Shown: one piece after another, positions 23,171 to 34,025 of the stretch
How the letters are laid out: every line of letters starts with the position of its first letter
How positions within the stretch are numbered: position 1 is the stretch's first letter
Notes under the pieces: model-generated
The model's input: only the letters and a program-made list of their open reading frames with translations
What the model was told of the DNA's origin: nothing
Databases searched by the model: none
Source of the DNA: Odontocerum albicorne
Taxonomy: Eukaryota > Arthropoda > Insecta > Trichoptera > Odontoceridae
Assembly (NCBI GenBank): GCA_949825065.1
Contig: OX463859.1
Location: forward strand, 24,879,847 to 24,943,846
DNA length: 64,000 nt
Reading direction: 5' to 3'
Position numbers and translations under genes: made by a program

Positions 23171-23246
23171 AATTCGTACATACAGATGTGTAAATTTCTA
23201 ACGCTTAAGAAATACTATCCAGACATATACCCATTGAAATAAATAG

Positions 23247-23298
23247 AACCTTAATTACAATGATTATGGGTAAAATTCATACTCATTGTAATTAAGGT
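23247..23298. repeat. Short inverted repeat
   Basis: CCTTAATTACAATGA and its perfect complement TCATTGTAATTAAGG surround a spacer of about 20 bp. Confidence 0.85.
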
Positions 23299-23339
23299 TT
23301 CTGTTTTTTTTTTTACTCTTTCTACCAACTATTGGGAAG

Positions 23340-23405
23340 TTGCGGATTCCTCTCGGGTTCTATATGATGCATGCCATACGGATTCCTCTCGGGTTCTATG
23401 AGTTG
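23340..23405. repeat. Short tandem duplication
   Basis: CGGATTCCTCTCGGGTTCTA occurs twice, about 40 bp apart. Confidence 0.8.
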
Positions 23406-23864
23406 CATGTCAATCTACTGGGAAAGGGTGAATTATAAACACTGACAATAAGTTATAATAGCACAATAAAAAGGGTTGAAATGCGTGCCTTGGAAATAGT
23501 ATCAAGCGTTACAATGTACTGTAGAGTAAGATATATGTCATTATATAAATGACTGATTGAAATAGTTTTTTTTAAGTATTTCTCAGCATTTTATTCAGTT
23601 AACATTAACATATCTCAGCTAACATTAACATATCTCCAAAAAATCCTTTTATAAAAACCTTATTTTATTTTGTGAGATTCAACATTTGAAACGGGAATAT
23701 TTTCAGCTAAATTTGAATACGCATTCACCTTAATAAAGGAAAAAAAATTTGATCCGTATAAGCTTTTTCTAACATATCTTTAATTAACTAAAATATTAAA
23801 AAAAAGTTTTAATATATAAGTTTAAAATCGGAAAGAAGTATCGATTTATTTTTCTCATGCTAAA
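23406..23864. other. No gene seen
   Basis: AT-rich; includes a short duplicated AACATTAACATATCTC motif near 23600-23635. Confidence 0.5.
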
Positions 23865-23867
23865 CAT

Positions 23868-24035
23868 CCTCAGTGAGATACAGGCAAAAGCCTAGTTTAC
23901 TGGGGATACGACAAATGAAAGGCAACAAACCCAGATCCATTAAAATTGTATGTCCAAATCAAATTATCTGTTGTTTTTCTCAAATTGTGTATATTTCTTG
24001 TCATGTGTAAAAATAAATAAATAAATAAATAATAA
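23868..24035 (+). mobile_element. Retroposon 3' end with (AAAT)n tail
   Basis: A segment with CTCAGTGAGATACAGGCAAA, AGCCTAGTTTACTGGGGA and CTTGTCATGTG ends in AAATAAATAAATAAATAAAT. The same segment, inverted, closes the window at about 63845-64000. A shared 3' end with a simple-repeat tail indicates a LINE or SINE family; no coding part remains in view. Confidence 0.75.
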
Positions 24036-24550
24036 ATCTCTTTGCCCTATAAGGTTCCTTTTAACTTTTTAACCTAAAAAAATAATAAAATAATAATTTC
24101 GTCCAAAATAAAGTTAAAGAAAATTATAATATAATTGTTAATTTTATATGAAACTAAAAATTAACATCAAAATAATCAAATGCTGTTCGTTTACATCTTT
24201 CAATTAACATTTTCAAGGAAAATTCCAATTTTATAAAAATCAAGAATGCTTTTTGAATATAACAAAGCACGTATTTTTCTAATTATAAAAGTGTCTGTGT
24301 GCTAGGCTAGTAGGAAGCGGGATTAGAAGTTGGTGATCGAAATAATTGGAGACTGTGTCCTTTGTTTCCTATTTCTGGCGATCCTCTACAGCAGTGCATC
24401 TCAACGGAAGTTATTTTATATCATACATATTTCTTCCACATAGACTATTTATTATTTTTAATCAACATATTCAAGTTGACGGCTGTGGTCTTAGAAGTGG
24501 ATGCTTAAGATGCAATTCTTAACGGATTCATTTCAATACTAGTTTTACTA
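24036..24550. other. No gene seen
   Basis: AT-rich. A more GC-balanced patch at 24290-24410 has no recognisable frame. Confidence 0.5.
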
Positions 24551-24551
24551 T

Positions 24552-24990
24552 ATTATTTATAGTTAAGGCATTAACATTGTGGAAGTTTAAAGACATTGTT
24601 ATTTGTTTTATCAAACACTGTTTATTTCACATTTTTTTTGTAACGGTATAACCCTACCAGTTTCAAGACTTTCACTTCATCATCAGGGGAGGGCACCAAC
24701 AAGACTGAATTATATTTGAAATGATACCGAGATACACGCTTCTAACAGTAAATATTCGGGTTGAGGACTGGTGGTGAAGGGAAGGATGAGATAATCTTGG
24801 CGAGCAGCGGAGAGATGCTTGGGATATATGTGTTTGCTAGATGTTCACCTCGATGCACTGACTTAGAAATTTCTAGCGCCTCTAATCTGTCCAATTTATT
24901 TCTGTTACTACTGATATGTTAGAATTTGGCATCATCGATAGAAAATGTGTGGTTTTGGTGACAATGATTAGCCGTTTCAGAATAAATTAG
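24552..24990 (-). mobile_element. 5'-truncated Penelope-like element
   Basis: On the minus strand the element runs from the end of its ORF into the 3' terminal repeat and finishes at the GCCTTAACTATAAAT end. The terminal repeat includes CTGATGA (24680-24686), GAAA (24661-24664) and the GGTAGGGTTATACC hairpin. The GIY-YIG remnant described separately fixes the family. Truncation near 25000 fits reverse transcription that stopped early. Confidence 0.85.
24745..24975 (-). pseudogene. PLE protein C-terminus, end of GIY-YIG endonuclease domain
   Basis: The minus-strand frame reads IYSETANHCHQNHTFSIDDA, a stop, then NRNKLDRLEALEISKS, LANTYIPSISPLLAKI and a short proline-rich tail to the stop. In PLEs the GIY-YIG nuclease at the C-terminus ends with an H-C...H.F.fd..k segment followed by a conserved Glu in L.LE..I. 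Here the Glu of LEALEI and the His residues can be seen. The catalytic GIY and YIG motifs are upstream of the truncation and missing. One in-frame stop inactivates it. The 37.3-kb copy shares the YIPKISPLLAEI tail. Confidence 0.85.
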
Positions 24991-25259
24991 AGGATTTGTT
25001 AAGGGGGACTAGTTTTACTCTTAGACCGTTTTACTTCTTAACGTTTATTTTTTTGTAACTTACCATACGGTTTTACAACGCTTTCAAGCAAAAAAAGTTA
25101 GCAATAAACCACATAAATGCTTTGAAAATGTGTGTACCTAAAGAATACTGAACGATGTGATTAGGGGTAAATGTAAGCTTAAGGCTAATGGTGAGAATGA
25201 ATGCATGAAAACAAATGAAGTAATAAGGGACACATTTTAATTTAACAGGTTAAATAAGT

Positions 25260-25530
25260 TGAATAAGAGAAAAACATGTACGAGTATAAGGAAAGAGCGA
25301 GAAAACAAATGTATGTTGCAAATTTCCGTGGATTGGGTGGTAGAAGAAGATCAAGGAAAATATTGTTGAATGATATTTTGAATAAAAGAAATTTGAACGA
25401 GAAATCGAAGAAGTTGTGTGGGAAGTCGTATGGATACGGCGGAGAGGAAATATGTGTGTCGTGATAGGGAAATCTTAGTCTTCTCTGGTCACTCTGACAG
25501 GGAAACGTCGCGATAGGGAAAACGGATAGA
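25260..25530 (+). pseudogene. LINE C-terminal remnant
   Basis: The frame reads MYVANFRGLGGRRRSRKILL, then LNDILNKRNLNEKSKKL. This resembles the V.g.rGrGRPr..w.d.l...L.e..l..e.a... tail of insect LINE proteins with much decay. Downstream, TCACTCTGACAGGGAAACG parallels the ...CC(G)ACAGGGAA...GTG(A)TG tails at 30.3, 39.3 and 60.5 kb. Confidence 0.5.
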
Positions 25531-25605
25531 GTGGATTCATTAAGGGCTACTATGGAAGTTACGAAAGTCATTTGTTTAGAATATGTCTGGAAAAAAGATT
25601 ATTCA

Positions 25606-25752
25606 TTTATAATAATATAAGGATAATTTATAATAATATAAGGATAATTAATAATAATATAAGGATAATTTATAATAATATAAGGATAATTTATAATAAT
25701 ATAAGGATAATTTATAATAATGTAAGGATAATTTAAAATAATATAAGGATAC
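25606..25752. repeat. 21-bp AT-rich tandem array
   Basis: About seven units of AAGGATAATTTATAATAATAT with small variants. Confidence 0.95.
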
Positions 25753-25974
25753 TCAAAGATGCTTACTTGGAATTCAAACCAACAAATATTGACAGAATAA
25801 AAATATATAAAAACATTAATAATACAATTAATTGAGTGTCAAAATAGATTAGGTTATGGCTTTGGGCAAAATATGGAGTATTTATTATGACAGCAGAAAG
25901 CACTACCCATCAGCGTATGTTTAGAAAATGTATTAGGCAAGAATATCGCAGAAAACTTCACAAAGAGAAGAAGA

Positions 25975-26480
25975 ACTATAACGAAGCTTTTTGTAGATAT
26001 TCCAATATGTGACAGTAACACGTTCGGATTTAAGTGGAGTGAAGTGTTCATATGCAATCAAACATTTTGTAGATATTCCAATATGTGATAGTAACACGTT
26101 CGGATTTAAGTGGAGTGAAGTGTTCATATGCAATCATACATTTTGTAGATATTCCAATATATGATAGTAATACGTTCGGATTTAAGTGGAGTGAAGTGTT
26201 GATATGCAGTCATCAATTTTGAAAAGACCTCTTAAAAAAGGCTTCCTTCAAGTGTTTCCTAAATCTCCATACACCACCCATATATCTAACAGCAGACCAT
26301 TCTTCAGCAGTCACAGTACCAGCAACGGCAAAATACTCCACACATTGGAATGATTTTGAATCAATTTATTTGATAAAGACGAAATCCACCCTAAAGTTCT
26401 TCCCCTCTCAGACACATATTTAAATATACAATGAAGACAGGGGATTGAATATAAAGAGACGAATTAAAAAATCAATCCGT
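25975..26480 (+). repeat. Family K copy with a 79-bp tandem triplication
   Basis: Three units of 79 bp (about 25985-26215) contain TTTGTAGATATTCCAATATG, AACACGTTCGGATTTAAG and GAAGTGTTCATATGC. The sequence after them (ACCACCCATATATCTAAC, CCAGCAACGGCAAA, TCAATTTATTTGATA) parallels 43.05-43.25 kb and, inverted, 50.2 kb. Only this copy has the triplication. Family class unknown. Confidence 0.75.
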
Positions 26481-27225
26481 TTGCAATACGTAAGAATGCA
26501 TTTAGAATAAATTAAAAAAATATTCCCGACACGCCAACACTAAGTTACTGTTGATTAATAAAGTTTATTATAAGTACACGAAAGCCTGTAAGAGTAGGTA
26601 TGTAAAAACAACCAAAGTTATCACCATAAAAAGATAAAACTTCTTAAATTTTCGCAGAAAAAAGCTAATGCCGTCTGTTTGACGTGATAAAATAATGAAT
26701 AACTTTCGAAGTCATATTTTTTAAGACAAAGTTTGAAATCAATCTGTTCATGAAACTTCAGCCAATTTAAACTTTTAAGTAGCAGATTAACATGAGAGTA
26801 TTTATGATTACTATATAATATATGTTATAAACCTAGCAGCTGCATTAAACACATACTAAAATCTAGAAATTCGAATTGGGTGGAGCATCTGTGATTCCAA
26901 GTGGCGAGGGAAATGAAGAAAAAAGGCAATGAAACACGGTTCCAGAAAAAAGCTTCTCGACCACTTTGGATGGGTTACAACAGGGTTGTTCTTGAATTAT
27001 TTAGCATACGTGTAGAGAAGTACCGCAAAATATGAACTGTCGTATTTGATTTGGGAAAACGACTGTATATCTTGTCTACTGTATTTAATACTTCATTGTA
27101 AAACAACCTGTCGGGCTTATTATTACTGACCAGGCAAAAGTAATAAAAAATGAAGTTACATTGTCATAACAAATATTCAAAAAAATATTTAGTTTTACAA
27201 TACTCATGGATAATATAGTGTATAT
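26481..27225. other. No gene seen
   Basis: AT-rich; a small GC-balanced stretch near 26880-26990 has no recognisable frame. Confidence 0.5.
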
Positions 27226-27229
27226 ATTA

Positions 27230-27720
27230 AAAATAAAAGTGAAACATTGTCAATCAAAGGATAAGGAAGTGATGGGGGGAGAAGAAAGAAAAATCAGAAA
27301 CGAAACACCTTATACACCAGAATTGAAATTAACACTTGCCTTACTGTGCTAAAAAAATCCGTCAGCCACGGTGCTGGACGCTAAGCGTCCAGTGAAAAAT
27401 GTATATTTTAAATCAAAATTATGCAAAATCTGCTAGGTTATTTTTTGTAATAAGCTATAAAAATCGTTATATTATGTATTAAAACGTCGAATAATCAAAT
27501 GAAATATAAGGCCTGGTCACTCGCTATCCATCACAGGGTTGCAAGTGTTAAGAGATTTTTTTCAGTCACTTTCTAAAATATGCCAATGATGGAGCGAGTC
27601 CAACATTATTTAGAAAATTCTCCAGTCATACTGCGTGGGCAGTTAAGGACGACGTAAAAAAGAACAGCGAAGAACTGGAAAGGCCAATAAACAGTATTTG
27701 TTTGAGTGTAGTGTAAGTTC
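27230..27720 (-). mobile_element. LINE family M copy, interrupted by a TTAA MITE
   Basis: Read on the minus strand from 27720: TGTTTATTGGCCTTTCCAGT, TTTTTTTACGTCGTCCTT, CTGCCCACGCA and AGTGACTGAAAAAAATCTC. After the MITE the UTR continues (TTTCTGATTTTTCTTTCTTC, CCTTTGATTGAC). The order matches 16720-16965. The coding end is decayed (FTSSLTAHAV, then LAPSLAYFRK). Confidence 0.8.
27333..27547. mobile_element. 215-bp piggyBac-type MITE with TTAA target duplication
   Basis: TTAA lies directly outside both ends (27329-27332 and 27548-27551). The ends read CACTTGCC...CTGTG on the left and, complemented, CACTTGCAACCCTGTGATGG on the right. A perfect internal hairpin CTGGACGCT-A-AGCGTCCAG is at 27374-27392. 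TTAA duplication is diagnostic of piggyBac-type transposition. The related LINE copy at 16.87 kb shows the empty site CTTTTAATTTCTAG. Confidence 0.85.
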
Positions 27721-28195
27721 ATGATGGGAAATACTGAAATTTTGTCATGGCTGGCATTATCACGTCTTATACATATACTTTATCTGGAATTAAAAAAAAA
27801 AAGGCTTACGGAAGAAAATCCTTAAATCGGCTTTTTAAGTTGATTTTTATTCAGAAGCACTACAATAATCCAGAAGCGTTCTGGTGTGATAAAGGTATTA
27901 AAAAGTATGTTGATTTTAAGAAAACCACTCATTGAGAAACATAGGTCGCCCTAAAATCACGTTCGAAATTAAAAAAGCTCTGCTTCGGTTATCTTTAAAA
28001 GTTTTCAAAACGTTTTCGTGTCACTAAATAAAATTTAAAAAATACTGGATTAGTTTCATTACTTTTATCCACTGTTGGTATTTAAAACCAGTATAAGTGA
28101 AATAAGGAACATTACATTTAATGACTTAATAAGTCTGATTGAGATTAAATGTGAGCGAAATATGTCAGTTTGTGAAAGGAGTAGTTTGAATTTTT
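27721..28195. other. No gene seen
   Basis: AT-rich; short open frame at 27747-27935 has no motif. Confidence 0.5.
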
Positions 28196-28198
28196 TAA

Positions 28199-28659
28199 AC
28201 TCATATCGTATATAAATGCTCGTTCTCTTACAGCTAAAATCAATTTTTCAGTTAAATTATCCATTTTAAATTGATTTTGGATTTGAAAACACGCTCTGAA
28301 CTGCGAAAATCTGTCGACACGTACAAACTTATCGCGGACATCCGGCGAACTGAATTCGAATTATTTCGTTCTGCGTGATGTGTGCAATGAGTCATTCAAA
28401 AACATGATAGACAGAGTTTCGCTATTCGCTAGCGTTTGTGTCGGCCTGCTTCCGTTTCGCTTTCGCTGCAGTGTGCTAAAGAGGTCATTACACACATCAC
28501 ACGGAACGAATTCAGTTCGCTGGGCGTCCGCGATAAGTTCGTACATGTCGACAGATTTTCGCAGTTTCTCTCGTGTTTTCAAATCAATTTAAAATTGATA
28601 ATTTTACTGAAAAATTGATTTTAGCTGCAAGAGAAGGAGCATTTATATACGATATGAGT
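28199..28659. mobile_element. 461-bp foldback/MITE with long inverted arms
   Basis: The arms begin ACTCATATCGTATATAAATG and stay complementary for roughly 190 bp, sharing CAGCTAAAATCAATTTTTCA, GCGAAAATCTGTCGACA and ACTTATCGCGGAC. A 5-bp insertion (GGATT) and small indels distinguish them. The centre carries TTCGCTATTCGCTAGCG and CTTCCGTTTCGCTTTCGC. There is no transposase; target duplication not resolved. Confidence 0.88.
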
Positions 28660-29635
28660 CACAGTGACTATAAGAATAATTTTAAGAAGACGTTGGCATG
28701 GATAGATATCTAGAAATTGGCTGGATTCGGTTCGCATCCGGTCTACCGTTCAGAAAGGCGTACTACGCGAAAGCGATACAAAATGGAACGGTCCGTTTTC
28801 GTTTCGCTTCCGCGTCTCTGTGTGCTAGAGGCGTTAGTGTAAGCTTTTGTACAGGAATGCAGGCGGTTAGATTGTTGTACGAGTTGATGGTGGTTTCGCC
28901 AGCCGCGCGCACACACCTCGCTCCGCCGGCGCGTGCATATCGTATGCTACACTACAGGAATAAAAAATACAGTTTTTTAAAAAACGTGTAACATACTCGT
29001 ATGTATTTTCAGTGGAAAATTTGTAGTCAGCGGAGTGTCCCAGGGGTTAGTATATTTGCTTAATACCCAGTTCCAAAATGGTTTAATTTGGAAGATTTTT
29101 CATTTGATGAATTGTTTACTTGAAATTTGGTAGCTACCAAATAGTTTTGGAGTACTCTTAGGGCAACTAGTGTATGTTACCAAATAGTGATGGTATTTAT
29201 TCTATTTGAATTTTATATTTTCAACTATACTTCTGTATAATAATTTCTATGTATAGAAAGAGAACTCGAAACTTCCAAGAAGAAATCTTTTACCTCGAAA
29301 CCACCGTTATCATCACATCAACATAATATGAACTCCGTACTTAGTAAAATACCTATCTTCGGCCGTAGGTTGCGGCTTTGATTTTCGTTGGTATGTGTCT
29401 ATTTTTTTTAAAAAGGATATCAGTTTAATTTTCACCTAAGACCTCTTTAATATGTCTATTGGGTTTGTTGAAAAAGAGCGCTACATTACAACAATGCTGA
29501 AAGAGTATACTGCACACAACGATATTGTAATACATTTGTATATCATTAATGAATAAGAATGTAACTTATTATGAATCTGGAATATAATTTGTTGATTTAT
29601 TTTGAAAGAAAAATTCTGATTGTTTTTGAAATGAA
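28660..29635. other. GC-raised patch then AT-rich DNA, no gene called
   Basis: At 28700-28945 GC content jumps. TTTTCGTTTCGCTTCCGCG and TCTGTGTGCTAGAGG echo the centre of the adjacent foldback (CCGTTTCGCTTTCGC, AGTGTGCTAAAGAGG), so this may be a relative of it. A 97-codon frame has biased, unfamiliar composition and I do not call it a gene. Confidence 0.45.
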
Positions 29636-29639
29636 CATT

Positions 29640-29970
29640 TAGATATTCCAAATATTTTGTTATAAATGAAGATTCATTTTGTTATAAATGAAGATTTATT
29701 TCGTTATAAATGAAAATTTATTTTGTTATAAATGAACCTTACAAATTTTGTTACCAATTGACATTTATTTATCTTTAAATATCTTGTTACAAATGAACAT
29801 TTAGATATCTTTATATATTTAGTTACCAATTGAAATATGGTTGTGTTTTTGTGAATGTTTTTTTATTATAGATATCTTTAAATATTTTATTACAAATTAA
29901 CTTATTTGTATTTAAGTATTTAGTTACAAAAGAACATTTACATATGCTTTAATATTTAGTTACAAATGAT
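29640..29970. repeat. Degenerate AT-rich tandem repeat
   Basis: Repeated ATATTTTGTTAYAAATGAAN-like motifs, spaced irregularly at about 25 to 60 bp (GTTATAAATGAAGATT, GTTACAAATGAACATTTA, GTTACCAATTGA). An old minisatellite. Confidence 0.75.
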
Positions 29971-30269
29971 TTTTTTCTTTTTCTAGACTTTGCTTGGCTG
30001 CTTTTATACACTTTGTTACAGTCGGTAAGTTTTTTTTCTATTAATATTTTAAAATGAAATTCTTTTATTTCTTTAATGCTCATTAAGAAACTGCAATAGA
30101 ATTCCGAGAATCTATGGAATAATTTACCATACCTTTTAGCTATTTCATAAATATATATCGTATTTGTGTGTGGTTTTATGTATTTATTAAATTATTTAAA
30201 TTAATAAACAGATAAACATATTCTTAAACAACTGGACTGCGGTGTAACTAACATACACATATTCCATAA

Positions 30270-30350
30270 CAGCCAAGATTTATGGTAGTCATATTATCCC
30301 TGTTAGGGTAGGCAGAGAAGACAGAAAGCCAGACTTACTATCGTGACACC
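30270..30350 (-). mobile_element. LINE 3' tail fragment
   Basis: The complement reads CTCTGCCTACCCTAACAGGG followed by ATAATATGACTACC, the tail form seen at 39.3 kb and 60.5 kb (CTGCC..., ACAGGGAA, GTGTGATG). Confidence 0.5.
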
Positions 30351-30875
30351 CACATCTTTCGCTTCTTCTAAATCCATAAACTTTTATCATTACGTGTAAA
30401 TAATGACAAAATATATTTGGTATCATTGTTTTTATCTGGTTTTTGTTTATCATTTGATTAAAAAAAACATTGTTTTTTAGGTATTGTATGAATTTTTAAC
30501 TGGGCTTAGTATTTTAATAAATAGATTAAGCTTTTTTTTAGTTTTTTAGAATGTTGTGTCCTTCTTCAGTATTAGTGTCATATTAATTTAACGATTACAA
30601 TATTGCGATGAAATTGAACCATTCCATATTATTCAATAAAGTCCTTTTAAAAAATAACGACCCCTGTGTATCATATTATACCAACGTATAATTTTTTAGG
30701 AAAAAAAAGTTGTTCTAGTCTGGTTTCGACTTACGTCCTCTGATGTCTTTCTGGTTATTGTCATATAAAATAAAGATTGGCAATCTACTAAGTTGTGCTG
30801 TATACGCTAAACGTATATGATAATGAAATTCAAAATTTTTCAAGGTTCTTAAAAAAAAACTTTATGTTGCCGTCT
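30351..30875. other. No gene seen
   Basis: AT-rich DNA; nothing recognisable. Confidence 0.5.
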
Positions 30876-30879
30876 TCCG

Positions 30880-31175
30880 TAGCTTAGTGGTAACATTTTT
30901 GACTTCAACCTGGGGGTTTCGGGTTCAATTCCCGATGGTATTAAAAAAATCTGCCAGTCTGCTAAAATCGTATGTCTGGTAACAATACTCGCACGTATTG
31001 AGTAGTATCATTGCCATCACGTTCTATGACAAACACGAGTTCTGTGCCTACTCCAGAAGTCAAACCCGGAGGCTCGTTTACTGAGGCTGAAGATAATACC
31101 GTCTTCCGGTCACGATCTTTAATATGTCCGAGACATTAATTTGTATTAATTGAAGGGTGCCTTACGAAAAAAAAA
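30880..31175 (+). repeat. tRNA-derived SINE
   Basis: The head has TTCCGTAGCTTAGTGGTAAC (box A), ACCTGGGGGTTTCGGGTTCAATTC-like spacing to box B (GGTTCAATTCCCGA), then a TTAAAAAAATCTG junction. The body (ACAATACTCGCACGTATTG, AGAAGTCAAACCCGG) ends near ATTGAAGGGTGCC before an A run. Related to 11030-11335. Confidence 0.8.
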
Positions 31176-31650
31176 CAGTGTGTGACTCATGAAAAGTCAG
31201 CGTAAATTTACCAAAATAATTTAACCAATCTCCCAAATTATATTTTTCACTTTTCCCAAAACATGGCATGAAGACTTAATTTACTAACTCGTCTCTCTAG
31301 CCTTATGATTAATGTTACGGCAGTCTTAAAAGTCGTAATAAAACTTCAAAATGATCTAACAAAGTTTATTGTCTTCAGTCACGGAACATAATTTTCAGGG
31401 AAAGATAATACTGAACGTTTAAAAAATTTACATGAAGCAGCTGCGGATATATGAGTTCAGTAAATGGACGATTGTCCGTTTCTTTATCAGATGTCCGGAC
31501 AATGTAATTTTATTATTTACTTGCTGTGGGAAATAAATAATATTTTCTTAACTGTCAAACGATGCGTTGTTCAAACAGTGACTTAAAATAATATATTTTT
31601 ATTTTCTTTTCCAATCTTCTGTTATTGGTGACTTTAAAAAAAAGGTATAT
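31176..31650. other. No gene seen
   Basis: No features recognised. Confidence 0.5.
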
Positions 31651-31654
31651 AACG

Positions 31655-31760
31655 ATCTCTGTAGCCTAGTAAGTAAGACACAAAATTTTTGATGAAGTGG
31701 TTGGGCGTTTAATTTCCGTAAATACCTTTTTTTAAAGTGTTCTAGTCTGTTGGTCACTTC
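31655..31760 (+). repeat. SINE head, degenerate
   Basis: GATCTCTGTAGCCTAGTAAG (box A-like), then GGGCGTTTAATTTCCGTAAA in the box-B position and a TTTTTTTAAAGTGTTC junction. Confidence 0.55.
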
Positions 31761-32515
31761 AAACTTGTAATATTATGGTTAAATGTAAGAGATTTCCACA
31801 TGAAAATTAACCCATACAAGTACTATTGTATATAAAACGAAGCATATACATCCTTTAACCCTTCCTTCCCTGTGATGTGTAACTAGTACACATTGCTTCT
31901 CAAAACTTAAATATCTCTATAGATATACTCGTAATAAATACTGGCTTCAGATTTTAGGTGTTCCTCCGTTATACATTTACGCATTGAATGAAAAAATAAT
32001 ATTAATAATAATTAGCACTTATCGGCCACGTCAGATATATTTAGTGAAAATCGGGAGTAAATTCACCGATACAATCAAACGTGTGCAAGTTTGTGACGTA
32101 GTATATTCATTCTAAAACCGCTATGAGTGACGAACCGACGCTATTCACGTTTCACTCTCACTCTACTTCGGTGTATGGGAACGCAAGAAATATAATCTCA
32201 TTTCGCAGTTGTTTCTTAATAGAGGTATAACATACACAGTGTAAGTCCGTCTCAGGTCTCAGTCACTCTAGGGCATTCATCTGAGGTGGTCTTTATGTCC
32301 GTTTTTTGTACGTAAGCCGATGTTTTTTTTTCATATTTTCAGCAATTAAATTTCAATAATTATCACTTTTGACTTCAACTTAATTAATTTAAGCGATTGG
32401 CTATGAATATTCTTATTTTTCCCATTTTAAATCACTCATTTTTACATGTGAATTAATGTGTATTGAATACACAGCACCGGAACGCACGTTTTTTTAGCAC
32501 CGGAAGGGAAAGGTT
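31761..32515. other. No gene seen
   Basis: No frame or repeat recognised. Confidence 0.5.
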
Positions 32516-32519
32516 AAGA

Positions 32520-34025
32520 AGGCGCTCAAAAAACTCTATTTCTAGTCCGTAATAAAATGAGCTTTATTCCTAATTTTTCTTTCCTCTCCACCATCCTTTC
32601 CTTTTCCAGTGATGATATCTCACTTTTACATTTATCGGTTAGTTGAAAAGCCTGGTTATTTTTTTGCCATACGACTATCTCTTCCAATCAATCAAAAAGT
32701 ACGATCACATCACTTCAAACCATGATGAGCTGAACTGGTTGAACGTGAGAAATTAACGAAAAATTCACATTGTGTCATTATTGTACTTGTATAATATTGA
32801 TTGTATCTTATCTCGACAAAAATATTCAGCGCCTTTTCGGTCATGGACTTACGCTACGCTTAAACAGAGATTGTTTATCGAGTCTCCCAGTTTACCGCTC
32901 TTCTTTTTTATGTCGTCCATGCAATGAGACTCTTGAACTAGCAACAACCCAATATCAAGCTTGCTCCGTCATTAACATGTTTTAAAAAGCAACTGAAACT
33001 CTTAATTTCAAATCAGTAATATAACGTGTTTCGTTTCAGTTTTCCTTTCCTCTCCACCATCCCTTCCTATTCCTGTGATGATATATTTTCTTTCCTCTCC
33101 ACCATCCCTTCCTATTCCTGTGATGATATATTTTCTTTCCTCTCCACCATCCCTTCCTATTCCTGTGATGATATATTTTCTTTCCTCTCCACCATCCCTT
33201 CCTATTCCTGTGATATATTTTCTTTCCTCTCCACCATCCCTTCCTATTCCTGTGATATATTTTCTTTCCTCTCCACCATCCCTTCCTATTCCTGTGATGA
33301 TATATTTTCTTTCCTCTCCACCATCCCTTCCTATTCCTGTGATGATATATTTTCTTTCCTCTCCACCATCCCTTCCTATTCCTGTGATGATATATTTTCT
33401 TTCCTCTCCACCATCCCTTCCTATTCCTGTGATGATATATTTTCTTTCCTCTCCACCATCCCTTCCTATTCCTGTGATGATATATTTTCTTTCCTCTCCA
33501 CCATCCCTTCCTATTCCTGTGATATATTTTCTTTCCTCTCCACCATCCCTTCCTATTCCTGTGATATATTTTCTTTCCTCTCCACCATCCCTTCCTATTC
33601 CTGTGATGATATATTTTCTTTCCTCTCCACCATCCCTTCCTATTCCTGTGATGATATATTTTCTTTCCTCTCCACCATCCCTTCCTATTCCTGTGATGAT
33701 ATATTTTCTTTCCTCTCCACCATCCCTTCCTATTCCTGTGATATATTTTCTTTCCTCTCCACCATCCCTTCCTATTCCTGTGATATATTTTCTTTCCTCT
33801 CCACCATCCCTTCCTATTCCTGTGATATATTTTCTTTCCTCTCCACCATCCCTTCCTATTCCTGTGATGATATCTTACTTTTGCTTTTATTTTGTATGTG
33901 TTCATAAATTTCATAAAGACGAATAATCATTTGAATTTTTTTGGTGACCGCGTAACATCCTTTATTTACTTTTGTCTGGTTGGTTGAAAGAGATTGGCGC
34001 CTGGCAATAAGTCCAACAGATTGTC
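32520..34025 (+). mobile_element. LINE family M, partial copy plus expanded copy
   Basis: A partial 3' end (about 32520-32650: GCTCAAAAAACTC, CTTTCCTCTCCACCATCC) is followed by a second copy from about 32697 (AAAGTACGATCACATCACTTC). That copy runs through a decayed C-terminus (LNRDCLSSLPVY, CRPCNETLELATTQ) into a 3' UTR. The UTR holds the 45/42-bp minisatellite and resumes after it with TTCATAAATTTCATAAAGAC, TTTACTTTTGTCTGGTTGGT and GCGCCTGGCAATAAG, as in the 16.9-17.2 kb copy. Confidence 0.85.
33042..33870. repeat. Minisatellite of 45/42-bp units, 19 copies
   Basis: Units contain TTTCCTCTCCACCATCCC, TTCCTATTCCTGTGAT and ATATTTTC. Long units have GATGATATA, short units GATATA. Order (L long, S short): LLL SS LLLLL SS LLL SSS L. 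Both lengths are multiples of three, so about 290-codon frames stay open in three readings (two plus, one minus). I regard these as non-genic. The single-copy ancestor of the unit is at about 16930 in another copy of the same LINE. Confidence 0.97.

Noticed and set aside
28698..28991. A 97-codon gene
   Set aside because: Composition is driven by GC-rich repeat sequence resembling the adjacent foldback centre; no recognisable domain.
33026..33926. Three long open frames (about 283-293 codons) across the 45/42-bp array
   Set aside because: They persist only because unit lengths are multiples of three. The same DNA is open on both strands, there is no conserved domain, and flanking sequence is LINE 3' UTR.
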